DNA of 64,000 bases. Source: Prevotella sp. (GTDB lineage Bacteria; Bacteroidota; Bacteroidia; Bacteroidales; Bacteroidaceae). Positions 37,673 through 46,690 of this stretch are shown piece after piece. Each line of letters begins with the position of its first letter. Within the stretch, counting starts at the first letter, position 1. A model generated the notes under the pieces. That model ran no database searches. It was given only the letters and a program-made list of their open reading frames with translations, and was not told the DNA's origin. The translations under genes and the position numbers were made by a program. The stretch is from assembly GCA_024684515.1 (NCBI GenBank), contig JAIKWS010000035.1, positions 42,178 through 106,177 on the forward strand. The letters are read 5' to 3'.

Positions 37673-40117
37673 TTATTCGCGATGGTCCTGATAGGTGATT
37701 TTCTGGACTATCTGCCCAGGATCAACAATGGAAAGCGTTAGAACATGCTCATTGACAGACTTGTCGAGGGGTAGCGTCAGGACAAACTCCTTGCGGTTTT
37801 CAAGCACCTGTATCTTCCATTTGCGTCCCCATTCCCTGAAGCGGTTCTCACAGACGGCAGCCTCTCCATGGTCTATGCTGACAGCGAAGCGATTGCTCTG
37901 ATTGGCAGCGACAGGCCACAGGGGTACAACAGAGATGCATAGCGAGATGGAATCGGCATCGTGCGGCAGGGTACTGGCCGGAATGTCGATGTCAATACTG
38001 CCAGTAGCCTGCTGACTCAGTGGTTGTCCCAGCTGCAGGGCTTTCCAGTCGGTTCCTATCCCGTCGAGCAGTCGGAACGGCTCTGAGATGGCTAGCGATG
38101 TGAGGTCAATCTTGTGCCGGAACTGCGGATGGCGCTGGTTGTCAGGCAGTTTGTAGGCATCTGTGGGGCTGTCTGTGTACGCAGGCATCTGATGGTAGAG
38201 GGCGGTATAGCCTGGCGTTATCTCCGGAATCATCTGGTTCCATTTTCCGTCGAGCTGTGTATTGTAGCGGTCCATCAGCTCCTGCAACTGCCGACAGGCA
38301 TCCTGCGACTGCTGTGCAAAGGAGCGGTTGCCCGTCTCGTGGTTTGCCTGTGCATAAAGGAACTTGCGGTTCATCTGATAGGCCGAGAGCACAGCATATC
38401 CCAGCATCTCGAACAGGGCATGTCGAAGCTCAGGAGCCACTTCGCGTTCGATGCCCTCGTAGGCGAAACAGATGTTCTGATAGTCCACGAGCCGCTGCTG
38501 TGCCGTTCCTGTCTGGAATGAGAAGTCAGTATCGTAGAGCTGGCAGTATGCTGTCGAGTCCCATTCCATCTCATAGCCCATGAACTCCGGTTTGCGGTCC
38601 CATGCGAGACGATAGTAGTGGTCGAGGATGAACTGGAAGTCCGTCAGGAACTGCTTTCCGAAGACGCTGGCGAGCCATCGTGGCTGATAGCCGTTGGCAT
38701 TGTCGTAGCTGAACGATGTGAAGTCGTAGGCCATATCCATAAACATCTGTGTCTCTATTTCCATCGGCTTGATATCACCGACATTGAGCAGCCAGTAGCG
38801 GTCTGCCCCGGCCGTATATGCCTTGCGCATCTCCTCGTACATGAGCATGGGTGCCGTGGTTGATAGCCACAGATTGTCGTGTGGCACGCCACAGTAGCTG
38901 AGATGATAGTAGACGCCACTGCCTCCTGTGCGTTGCTGTTCGTGGTGGCTGCTCACCCGTTTCATGTAGCCATAGTTATCGTCGGGCCATACGAGTGTGA
39001 TATCATCGGGCACCCTGAGTCCGGCATCATAGATGTCGAGTGTCTCCTTGTAGGGAACGAAGATCTGCGGTATGCGACAGGCTTTGTCGTGCTTGTATTT
39101 CTCGAGGATGGCCCGTTGCTCAGCCATTACCTTTTCCAATGTCCGTGCACGGTCAGCCGGGTCTGTACTTCCCCTCATGGCTTCGTCGTGCAGTCCCCGC
39201 ATGCCCATAGTATAAATATTGTCGAAGGCAGCTGTCTCCCTGATGCGTCTGTCCAGTTTGTCCAGGATGGTGGCACTATTGGTCTCGTAGTTCCACTCCC
39301 CGTCTCTCTGCTTGTCCCATTCCGATGGTGCCGCATTGTTGAAGAGCAGCGGTTCGCAATGGCTGGTAGTAATCATGATGCCCCATTTGTCGGCCATCTT
39401 CTGACTCTCGGGATGGCTGTAGAAAGCCCCTGTGCAGGTGTGCATAGCAGGAGCCAGCATGTTGCCCCTCAACCGTAGAATCAGCTCGCAGACCCGATCG
39501 TAGGTCTTCGGCCCAATGTCGCCCAACTCCTTCTCGAAGGTGTTGGCAGCCCATGGTTTCATGCCCCAGTCCTCGTCGTTGATGAAGATGCCCCGGTATT
39601 TGACGCTAGGCGAGCAGCTGACATAGTTCTCCTGGTAGTCATAGACCGTGCTGTTGTCCTTGTCGATAGGCACATCAGCAAACCAGTACCATGGACTGAC
39701 ACCAATGGCTTCGCTGACCCGCAGCACGCCATAGGCCAGTCCCCTGGCATCCGATCCAGTGACATAAAGGTTCCTGTCTTCCGTGTCAATGGCATATCGC
39801 TCCCACGATCCCCGCAACTCCCGGTGCCTCTTGGTGTATTTCACCGTACCAATCATAATCCGTGAACCCTTGCCCCGATGGGAACTGCTGACCGGTGGCC
39901 TTATGCCCGACACCCGTTGGATATCGTCAGCCAGAACCTGAGCGATGTGCTTCACCAAGGGAGCATCAGCCTCGGAATAGACTATGACAGCCTTTGTGAG
40001 GTCTACACCCATCTGTCCGACAGCCTCTGCCTCGCTGACAGAATCCATGTTGTCCGTATGTGCCCTCGAGCCCATGCAAAGGCTCAGCAGCAGCAAAATC
40101 ATCACATATCTTTTCAT
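37673..40117 (-). CDS. GH115 alpha-glucuronidase (second, diverged copy)
   Basis: 814 residues with a signal peptide (MKRYVMILLLLSLCMGSRA). It has the same landmarks as the first GH115: LAYGVLRVSEAIGVSPWYWF, VKYRGIFINDEDW, LRLRGNMLAPAMHT and DNIYTMGMRGLHDEAM, followed by a C-terminal beta-sandwich. Identity between the two copies is low by eye, so this is not a recent duplication and probably has a different preferred substrate. It is last in the operon WbuC cupin - methyltransferase - GH115 (6-bp gap). A DUF2264 protein is divergently encoded. Unlike the first copy it has no adjacent esterase or GH43. Confidence 0.93.
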   Translation of the reverse strand: MKRYVMILLLLSLCMGSRAHTDNMDSVSEAEAVGQMGVDLTKAVIVYSEADAPLVKHIAQVLADDIQRVSGIRPPVSSSHRGKGSRIMIGTVKYTKRHRELRGSWERYAIDTEDRNLYVTGSDARGLAYGVLRVSEAIGVSPWYWFADVPIDKDNSTVYDYQENYVSCSPSVKYRGIFINDEDWGMKPWAANTFEKELGDIGPKTYDRVCELILRLRGNMLAPAMHTCTGAFYSHPESQKMADKWGIMITTSHCEPLLFNNAAPSEWDKQRDGEWNYETNSATILDKLDRRIRETAAFDNIYTMGMRGLHDEAMRGSTDPADRARTLEKVMAEQRAILEKYKHDKACRIPQIFVPYKETLDIYDAGLRVPDDITLVWPDDNYGYMKRVSSHHEQQRTGGSGVYYHLSYCGVPHDNLWLSTTAPMLMYEEMRKAYTAGADRYWLLNVGDIKPMEIETQMFMDMAYDFTSFSYDNANGYQPRWLASVFGKQFLTDFQFILDHYYRLAWDRKPEFMGYEMEWDSTAYCQLYDTDFSFQTGTAQQRLVDYQNICFAYEGIEREVAPELRHALFEMLGYAVLSAYQMNRKFLYAQANHETGNRSFAQQSQDACRQLQELMDRYNTQLDGKWNQMIPEITPGYTALYHQMPAYTDSPTDAYKLPDNQRHPQFRHKIDLTSLAISEPFRLLDGIGTDWKALQLGQPLSQQATGSIDIDIPASTLPHDADSISLCISVVPLWPVAANQSNRFAVSIDHGEAAVCENRFREWGRKWKIQVLENRKEFVLTLPLDKSVNEHVLTLSIVDPGQIVQKITYQDHRE

Positions 40118-40123
40118 TGCTTC

Positions 40124-40870
40124 CTAAAATTTTTGTCTTGTCAGACATGCCAGATAATCGTAGTGCTCACCCTCTGCCACCACCTCAACGTCATATCCGT
40201 TTTCGGCAGCCTTCTCCCTCAGGGTGTCGGCATCAATATAGAGCCAGTCAAAGGGCTCGCCAATGGTGTCCTTATACTGCATCCTGTAGCTCAGTTCCCC
40301 ATAGTAGAGTCCTGTATCGGGATAGTCAATGTTGCCGTTTTCATCCTCGAAGACATAACTGATGTCGGAGGAATCGCAGAGCAGCTGACCATCGGGAGCC
40401 AGGATGTTGTCGAGTAGCAGGAAGAACGCCGGCAGCCGCTGCAGCGTTCCCACCATCCCAATACCGTTCATCAGCATCAGGATGGTGTCGTATTGCAGCC
40501 CACGAGCACCATCGTGCTGTGAACCCAGCCGGAAGAAGTCCTGTTCGTAGGCTTTCATGATGCCACGACAGTTCATTGTCTCGACAGCGAGTGGCGAGAT
40601 GTCGATGGCTGTCACATCCAGTCGCCGCTGCTGCAACACCAGTGCGTGGCAGCCGGCTCCTGCTCCCACGTCAAGAATCCTTCCCCTTGCCATGTCCAGA
40701 GCCCGTTGCTCTATCCTGGGCATCTCGTCGTAGCCCCGAAACAGGGTGTCCACCGGTATCTCGTCCTCGTCAAACATCGGAGAGAACACCCTGAGCCTGT
40801 CGGCAGAGCGGCCCTTCTGTACCATATAGTCGCGAATGGCACTGCCCATGGGGTCCTTGGTCCTATCCAT
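40124..40870 (-). CDS. Class I SAM-dependent methyltransferase
   Basis: 248 residues without a signal peptide, so cytoplasmic. SAM-binding motif I is RILDVGAGAGCH (64-75), followed by an acidic strand end (VTAIDIS) and a strand near LMLMNGIG. The substrate is not recognisable. The gene sits 10 bp after the WbuC cupin and 6 bp before the GH115, so it is co-transcribed with both. A cytoplasmic methyltransferase beside an exported glycosidase may be coincidental packing, or it may act on a sugar or small metabolite. Confidence 0.88.
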   Translation of the reverse strand: MDRTKDPMGSAIRDYMVQKGRSADRLRVFSPMFDEDEIPVDTLFRGYDEMPRIEQRALDMARGRILDVGAGAGCHALVLQQRRLDVTAIDISPLAVETMNCRGIMKAYEQDFFRLGSQHDGARGLQYDTILMLMNGIGMVGTLQRLPAFFLLLDNILAPDGQLLCDSSDISYVFEDENGNIDYPDTGLYYGELSYRMQYKDTIGEPFDWLYIDADTLREKAAENGYDVEVVAEGEHYDYLACLTRQKF

Positions 40871-40880
40871 AGCGATGTCT

Positions 40881-41297
40881 CTACTTTTTTATCTCCAGGA
40901 TGCCATCGACATCATGCTCCACGAAGGGTCCCTCCTTGCACTCCAGCAGCACACTGGGCTCCAGGCATTCCAGCCCATGCCACACGTTACTGGCGATGTC
41001 AACACCATAGTTGCCGTCTTGCTGACTAATCACGCACGAGTCTATCATCTCGCCATCGTCATTGTATATCGACACCCTCACCTTGCCCTTTAGTATGACA
41101 AAGGTCTCGGCTTTCGTGGGATGATGGTGCACAGGGATCTTGGTGCCTGGCTCAAGGGCATTGAGAAATCGATGGCACTTGTCATCCAGACTCTGATGGA
41201 AGTTGTAGTTCATCCTCAGACGTGGCGATTGCCTGGCTTGCTCCGACACCCTGCTGAGCAGGCTGTCGTCGATGATTTTCATGTCTTTTCCTGTCAT
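40881..41297 (-). CDS. WbuC-family cupin metalloprotein
   Basis: 138 residues. The pattern RFLNALEPGTKIPVHHHP places a cupin metal site at H57-H59, with E64 and H107 in VWHGLE. The N-terminal MKIIDDSLLSRV matches WbuC-type proteins, small cupins often found beside surface-polysaccharide genes and of uncertain role, possibly sugar modification. Two starts are possible, 41297 or the second Met at 41282; the second gives the family's usual N-terminus. It is first in the operon with the methyltransferase and second GH115. A -7 box lies at 41326-41333. Confidence 0.9.
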   Translation of the reverse strand: MTGKDMKIIDDSLLSRVSEQARQSPRLRMNYNFHQSLDDKCHRFLNALEPGTKIPVHHHPTKAETFVILKGKVRVSIYNDDGEMIDSCVISQQDGNYGVDIASNVWHGLECLEPSVLLECKEGPFVEHDVDGILEIKK

Positions 41298-41325
41298 AAA
41301 ATCTAAATATACTTAAAATTGAGCA

Positions 41326-41333
41326 CAAATATA
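41326..41333 (-). promoter_or_regulatory. -7 box of the WbuC operon
   Basis: The - strand reads TATATTTG, 29 bp before the start at 41297, in the 120-bp divergent gap shared with the DUF2264 gene. No -33 box is seen. On + no TAnnTTTG box precedes the DUF2264 gene. Confidence 0.45.
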
Positions 41334-41417
41334 CAAAGTTTCAGGGAAAAATTGCTAAATTAGCCGAATCATTTACGAAACTTTATGAAGAAGCTACAAA
41401 TACAAAAGCCGACAGAA

Positions 41418-43328
41418 ATGAAAAGACAGTTCCCATTGTTGCTGCTGATGCTCTTCGCATTCGTGGCTAGTAAGGGTCATGCCGAGTCGAAAGTCTTTGA
41501 GGTGACGAGTCCCGACATGACACTCAGTCCTTATACAGGCATGACTCGTGACCATTGGAAGCAGGCAGCAGAATACCTGCTGAGTACCGCCTTCCAGTAT
41601 GTCAATGACATCAGTCAGCCGTTTGACCTGCCAAAGCAGGAAGGCAAAAGCTATCCCCGCAACGAGAGTGGCATACCCACGGCCCGCATGGAAGCCCTCT
41701 GCCGTACGATGTTCCTGGCAGGACCCTTGCTGAAGGAAAATCCCGACCTCACACTGCATGGTGTGAAGGTAGGCGACTACTATCGTTATCAGATTGCGTC
41801 GTTCCTCGATCCTGACAGTCCTATCTTCCTGCCAGAGAAACGAGGTGGGGGCAATGGCGGACAGAAACTCGTGGAGCTGGGAGGACTAGCCGTATCTCTG
41901 CTGATGGCTCCAGAGGTGTTCTGGCAACCACTGCCACAGGACACTCGCGACAAACTGGCAGCCGTCTTCAAGACCTATGCCGAGGGAGGCACCATCGAGA
42001 TGAACTGGCGATTCTTCAACCAGTGCCTGCTGAGCTTCCTGCACAAAGAGGGCTATCAAGTCAACATGCAGTATATGGAGAGGCTGCTGCATGCCAATCT
42101 GGAAGCCTATGTCGGCGACGGGTGGTATCATGATGCACCGTTGTTCGACTACTACAGCATGTGGGCATTCCAGATGTACGGTCCACTGTGGGCAGAGAGC
42201 TTCGGACGCAAATACTATCCAGCAGAAGCCGAGCAGTTCATGAGTCATCTGGCTGAGATCACCAAGCAATATCCCTATATGTTCGGACGCGACGGCAAGA
42301 TGCAGATGTGGGGACGAAGCATCACCTATCGCATGGGAGCCGCCATACCACTGGCACTCACAGGCTTGCTGCACAGTGACGACATCGACTATGGATGGAT
42401 GCGTCGCATCTGCTCAGGAGCCATCTTGCAGTTTCTTCAGAATCCGGACTTCATAGCCGACGACGGACTTCCCAACCTTGGCTTCTACGACCATTTCGAG
42501 GCCTGTCTGCAAAACTATTCCTGCCGTGGCAGCGTCTTCTGGATGGCCAAGCTGTTCCTTGCACTATACATGCCTGCCGACAATCCCTTCTGGACAGCTC
42601 GCGAGACAGAGGGAGCATGGGCAACGATGCAGAAAAAGGCACCATTCAATGTCTATGCCGAGAAAGCTAGAATCTTGGTTTCTGACCATGCAGAACTGGG
42701 TATGGCCGAATTCCGCAACGTCTTCACACGCAACCGAGGGTTCTACTACGGACTGGAGAACTATAACCGACTGGCCTACAACTCATCGCTTCCCTGGCAG
42801 GCTGACGGGAAGAACGGTGAGGTAGCCATGAGCTACGTGGTAGAAGGTGCTGACGGCAAATGGCTGCAGATAAACAGCTATTACGGTGATGGGCTCCGCA
42901 CCAGTCAGAACGGCAAGAAGAACGAGGAATGGTTCTGTCGTACCGCAGAGATGGAGAACGACACTACGGTGACAATCGGTATGGCAGAGCAGGTCACTGC
43001 CGATGGTGCACTACGTGTAGATACCATCAGGACAAAAGGTCCACGAAAGATTCGTATGGGATACTATGCACTGCCCGAACTCGATATGCCGATAGTGACT
43101 AGCCGGACAAAGATAAAAGGCAAAAAAGCCATCACCATCGACAATGGCCAGTATGCACTGACTACGGTGCTTACCGAAGGATGGGATGCTATAGAAGTGG
43201 TCCGCTGCCACGATCTTCACCCCGAAGCCGACAATAGTGCAGTGGTCAACCTCTGTGCTACCGTCGATGGACAGAAGATACTGAAGTCCCAACTCATCAT
43301 GAAGAAATCAAAGAGACGTAAGCTATAA
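41418..43328 (+). CDS. DUF2264-family secreted protein, probable glycoside hydrolase
   Basis: 636 residues from ATG 41418, chosen because a signal peptide starts there (MKRQFPLLLLMLFAFVASKG); an in-frame ATG at 41385 adds 11 charged residues. The N-terminal part is an (alpha/alpha) barrel typical of DUF2264: TGMTRDHWKQAAEYLL, PRNESGIPTARMEALCRTMFLAGP, NWRFFNQCL and YVGDGWYHDAPLFDYYSMWAFQ. The C-terminal part is beta-rich. Some DUF2264 proteins are, as I recall, classed as beta-glucuronidases (GH154); this protein's activity cannot be confirmed from sequence. Its divergent neighbour is a GH115, so both may act on glucuronate-bearing glycans. Confidence 0.85.
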   Translation: MKRQFPLLLLMLFAFVASKGHAESKVFEVTSPDMTLSPYTGMTRDHWKQAAEYLLSTAFQYVNDISQPFDLPKQEGKSYPRNESGIPTARMEALCRTMFLAGPLLKENPDLTLHGVKVGDYYRYQIASFLDPDSPIFLPEKRGGGNGGQKLVELGGLAVSLLMAPEVFWQPLPQDTRDKLAAVFKTYAEGGTIEMNWRFFNQCLLSFLHKEGYQVNMQYMERLLHANLEAYVGDGWYHDAPLFDYYSMWAFQMYGPLWAESFGRKYYPAEAEQFMSHLAEITKQYPYMFGRDGKMQMWGRSITYRMGAAIPLALTGLLHSDDIDYGWMRRICSGAILQFLQNPDFIADDGLPNLGFYDHFEACLQNYSCRGSVFWMAKLFLALYMPADNPFWTARETEGAWATMQKKAPFNVYAEKARILVSDHAELGMAEFRNVFTRNRGFYYGLENYNRLAYNSSLPWQADGKNGEVAMSYVVEGADGKWLQINSYYGDGLRTSQNGKKNEEWFCRTAEMENDTTVTIGMAEQVTADGALRVDTIRTKGPRKIRMGYYALPELDMPIVTSRTKIKGKKAITIDNGQYALTTVLTEGWDAIEVVRCHDLHPEADNSAVVNLCATVDGQKILKSQLIMKKSKRRKL

Positions 43329-43336
43329 GGGGGGCA

Positions 43337-43396
43337 AGTTTCAAGGAGTTTCAAGTTCCATGGGTTTCAAGTTTCAAGGAGTTTCAAGTTTCAAGG
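43337..43396. repeat. Irregular direct repeats of GTTTCAAG
   Basis: GTTTCAAG occurs at 43338, 43348, 43364 (fused), 43371, 43381 and 43388, partly as GTTTCAA heptads. It lies just after the DUF2264 stop and before the lipoprotein operon. No terminator or clear promoter is seen in this 134-bp gap. Confidence 0.8.
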
Positions 43397-43462
43397 AGAA
43401 AGTTCTAAGTTCAGTGGCTAGAAATTGCGTGGTTTGTACGCATCTTTAAAGAAAGAAGAGAA

Positions 43463-44497
43463 ATGAACGCCAGCCTACACCGCTCAAAAACGACAACGGC
43501 ACACGTCTGCCTGATGCCCATGCTGCTGTCGCTCCTCGTCGTCGTATGCGGCTGTAAGGACGATGAGAGTCCTCTTCTGGATACTTCACCCATCGTGACA
43601 GTGGTCTATTCTACCGATGGACTCGGAGACCGCTCGTATGTGGACAAGATCTACCAAGGCATCGAAAAAGCCGGACTGGACAACGGCCTGCGCATACAGC
43701 ATCTGATGCCCTATAACCTCGATGAGACATGGAGATACCTGGAGCAGATGCTCATCGAACACGACGATGGCATCCGCAGGCTCTACATCATTGCCGAGAG
43801 TGGCATCGAGGAACAGATGGATTCATTTGCCAGACGTGTCAGTAGCAACGATATGACACAGTTCCTCTTTCTGGAGACCCGCAATACCTTTCCCAACATA
43901 CATACACTCTTCATGCCCCTGTACGGGGTGTGCTATGAGGCAGGAGCACTGGTACAGGCGATGGACGACGTAGACCATGTTGCCATTGTCAAGGGCAACC
44001 CACATACCAAGACACTCGACTATGCCGTGGACGGATTCAAGGATGGCTATGGCAACGAAGCCGACAAGCACATGGAGGTGCTCCACCTGTCGGACGGATA
44101 TGGCGGCTTTGACATGGCCAACGACCTCTATCAGACAGCCTACCAACTGGATATCAACACCGACCTCGTGGTACCCCTCTGTGGAGGCAGTGCACAGGGA
44201 CTGTACAGATATAACCGGGAGTATCCTCTATCGTTCTACACTATCGGACTGGATGCCGACATGTCACCCTATTCGCCACGGGTGCCCTTCTCGTGTGTCA
44301 AGCACATAGACAGGGCTATGGAGGAATGTATCAAGCTATGGAAGGAGAATGCACTGCCCGACCATCTCTCGCTAGGACTGGAAGAGGGATTCACCGAACT
44401 AGTCATCACACCGGGCTATGAACCGAGGCTTGAGTCAAAGCTGAGACAGGTTCACCAGACAGCCATCAGTAAAGAACATGCGTATGAGAAGAAATGA
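43463..44497 (+). CDS. BMP-family (PF02608-like) substrate-binding lipoprotein
   Basis: 344 residues. A hydrophobic leader ends in a lipobox (VVVCGC, C31) followed by KDDES, an acidic stretch typical of Bacteroidota lipoproteins exported to the cell surface. The body resembles basic-membrane-protein type binding domains: TVVYSTDGLGDRSYVDKIYQGIEKA near the start, AVDGFKDGYGNEADKHMEVLHLSDG in the middle and the late YTIGLDADMS. Such proteins usually bind nucleosides for an ABC importer, but no permease or ATPase is adjacent. The gene overlaps or abuts the next one (PBP-legumain fusion), so they are co-translated. The ligand is unknown. Confidence 0.78.
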   Translation: MNASLHRSKTTTAHVCLMPMLLSLLVVVCGCKDDESPLLDTSPIVTVVYSTDGLGDRSYVDKIYQGIEKAGLDNGLRIQHLMPYNLDETWRYLEQMLIEHDDGIRRLYIIAESGIEEQMDSFARRVSSNDMTQFLFLETRNTFPNIHTLFMPLYGVCYEAGALVQAMDDVDHVAIVKGNPHTKTLDYAVDGFKDGYGNEADKHMEVLHLSDGYGGFDMANDLYQTAYQLDINTDLVVPLCGGSAQGLYRYNREYPLSFYTIGLDADMSPYSPRVPFSCVKHIDRAMEECIKLWKENALPDHLSLGLEEGFTELVITPGYEPRLESKLRQVHQTAISKEHAYEKK

Positions 44498-46649
44498 GAT
44501 GAACATACGACGGCTCTGTCTGTGGCTGCTGGCACTGCTACTGCTGGCTGCCTGCGGGAAAGATGATGACGAAGGCAAAAACAGATCGGTGACCGAATGG
44601 GAAACCCGAAAGGTAGCCATCATAGCCCCCTACCACCAGAGCCAGGACATACAGAACAGGTTGGAACGAACGGCAAAATGGTTTCAGGACAATTTCGAAG
44701 TTGCACAGAAAAATCTGAAACAGGGTATTAAGTTGGAACTGGAATGGCACGACGAAGAGGCAGAAGACATGAAGGCCCTAGGGCATGAGCTGGCCACCCG
44801 TGAAGACATCGTTGCCGTGATAGGTCCCAAATATTCTGTACAACTGGATGTACTGGCCTCAGAGTATGCCACCTCCGGAAAACCATTGATAGCTCCTGTG
44901 GCATCGGCCGAAGAGGTCATACGCAAATACTCAGCCAGCGAGGCAGGAACCAAGGAAAAGACCCCCTTCCTATGGTCACTCACCGAGACGGATATCTCGC
45001 AGAGCGAAGTACTACTGAGCGTGGTGACAGGTGCAGGTGACAAGCGTATCGCACTGCTCTCGTCGGACGACACCTATGGAAAGACATTCAACGAGTGGAT
45101 ACCCTTCCTGGCACATGAGCTGGACCTGGAACTGGTTGCCAACCTGACCTATCACGACGAGGCCAGCCTGCATAGCGCCATTGCCAAACTGCTGGCCACC
45201 GATGCCGACTACGCCATCTGCGCACTGGCCAATAGCACTGATGTGGTCTATGTGGCACAACAGCGACTGACAGCTGGCGATCAGGCACCCAGGCTCCTCT
45301 TCACCGACAGTTCGATGAATCCCGACCTGATGCACATGGATGAGGTGGGAGAAGGCATAGAGGGAGTCTCCATGTATGCTGACCCCCTCTCGGGATTCCA
45401 ATTGTCGTACAATCAGCGATTCAACGTTCCACCCGACGGCTCGGAAGCACAGTACTACGATGCCCTGATGCTAGTAGGCTTCGCAGCCTTCTACTGCCAG
45501 CACACAGGTGAGACCAACATAAACGAGGCCATACGCATCATCACCTCGCAGACGGATGGCTATCCTGTCAATGCATGGGACAAGATGGGCATGCAACTCT
45601 ATCTCACGTATGTAGAGGATGGCATACTGCCCAACCTGAGAGGAGCTACAGGCAACATCAAATTCGACCAGGAAGCCTTTACCACCGTGCTATATACTGT
45701 ATATGCCCACTGGCTGATACACAACGGTGACGTGGTGACCATCGACTATGCCTCACGCGATGGCAACGGACGCACCACAGCCACAATGGCATCGTGGAAA
45801 TGGAGGGCACAGCAGATGCAGGACGTCTACGACGAGGAGACCACCATTGAATTTGGCAAGGTGACCAGTCAGTGGGCAGTGCTGGTGGCTGGCTCGTACG
45901 GATGGGACAACTATCGCCATCAGACTGATGTGCTGAACATGTATCAGTTGCTGAAGAATTTCGGATGGGACGACGAGCACATCATCCTCATCATGAACGA
46001 TGATATTGCGCACGACCCGAACAACCAGTATACAGGAGAAGTAAGAGCCAGCCCCGATGGTGAGAACCTCTATCACGATGTCGTCGTCGACTACCGTGCT
46101 GACACACTGTCGCATACCGATATCCGCCCCATCCTGCTAGGCCAGCAGAGCAATCATTTACCGCAAGTGGTGCATGCCGACTCAGGCTCCAACCTACTGC
46201 TGTATTGGTCGGGGCACGGCCGGCAGGGATACTTCAGCTGGATGGATAACAAACGAGCCCTCTCTGACGAGCAGTTGCGAGAGACCCTGCAGCAAATGGA
46301 GACCAGCAATGGCTATCGCAAACTGTTGCTCTGCACAGAGCCGTGCTATTCAGCCAGCATGGCAAAGATGACCGAGGGTATCACAGGTGCACTGGCAATA
46401 GCATCGTCAAGCGAGCTGGAGAGCTCGTTTGCCGACAACTATAGCGTGGCACTGAAAATATGGATGAGCGACCGCTTCACCAACAATCTCATCACCTGTC
46501 TGACTGCCAACCCAGCCATGACCTATAAGGAGCTATACAGCTATCTGGTAAGTCATACCATGGGCTCGCACGTACATATATATAATGCCCCTCTGTTTGG
46601 CAATCTGTACCGTGACGACCCGTCCGAATTTTTCGTATATCGTAATTAA
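44478..46649 (+). CDS. Lipoprotein fusing a type-1 periplasmic binding protein to a legumain (C13) protease domain
   Basis: 723 residues; starts at 44478, 44484 or 44499 are possible. The last (MNIRRLCLWLL...) sits 2 bp beyond the upstream stop and gives the neatest signal peptide. The lipobox is LLAAC (C26 from 44478), followed by GKDDDE, a surface-export-like acidic run. Residues about 45-440 form a LIVBP-like domain (VAVIGPKYSVQLDVLASEY, SSDDTYGKTFNEW, FTDSSMNPD). Residues about 464-715 match peptidase C13: WAVLVAGSYGWDNYRHQTDV, IMNDDIAHDPNN, catalytic His580 in YWSGHG and Cys623 in TEPCYSASM. Both catalytic residues are intact. Legumains cut after Asn or Asp; the target and trigger here are unknown. 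Confidence 0.88.
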   Translation: MRMRRNEMNIRRLCLWLLALLLLAACGKDDDEGKNRSVTEWETRKVAIIAPYHQSQDIQNRLERTAKWFQDNFEVAQKNLKQGIKLELEWHDEEAEDMKALGHELATREDIVAVIGPKYSVQLDVLASEYATSGKPLIAPVASAEEVIRKYSASEAGTKEKTPFLWSLTETDISQSEVLLSVVTGAGDKRIALLSSDDTYGKTFNEWIPFLAHELDLELVANLTYHDEASLHSAIAKLLATDADYAICALANSTDVVYVAQQRLTAGDQAPRLLFTDSSMNPDLMHMDEVGEGIEGVSMYADPLSGFQLSYNQRFNVPPDGSEAQYYDALMLVGFAAFYCQHTGETNINEAIRIITSQTDGYPVNAWDKMGMQLYLTYVEDGILPNLRGATGNIKFDQEAFTTVLYTVYAHWLIHNGDVVTIDYASRDGNGRTTATMASWKWRAQQMQDVYDEETTIEFGKVTSQWAVLVAGSYGWDNYRHQTDVLNMYQLLKNFGWDDEHIILIMNDDIAHDPNNQYTGEVRASPDGENLYHDVVVDYRADTLSHTDIRPILLGQQSNHLPQVVHADSGSNLLLYWSGHGRQGYFSWMDNKRALSDEQLRETLQQMETSNGYRKLLLCTEPCYSASMAKMTEGITGALAIASSSELESSFADNYSVALKIWMSDRFTNNLITCLTANPAMTYKELYSYLVSHTMGSHVHIYNAPLFGNLYRDDPSEFFVYRN

Positions 46650-46690
46650 CAAAAAGATAGTATCTTATTTAAAACTTAAACAAAACCATT

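Noticed and set aside
43463-44497. Part of an ABC nucleoside importer
   Set aside because: No permease or ATPase gene is adjacent, and the next gene is a protease fusion.
44478-46649. Caspase-like defence (abortive infection) effector
   Set aside because: The legumain domain follows a lipoprotein signal and lies outside the cytoplasm, so an intracellular suicide role is unlikely.
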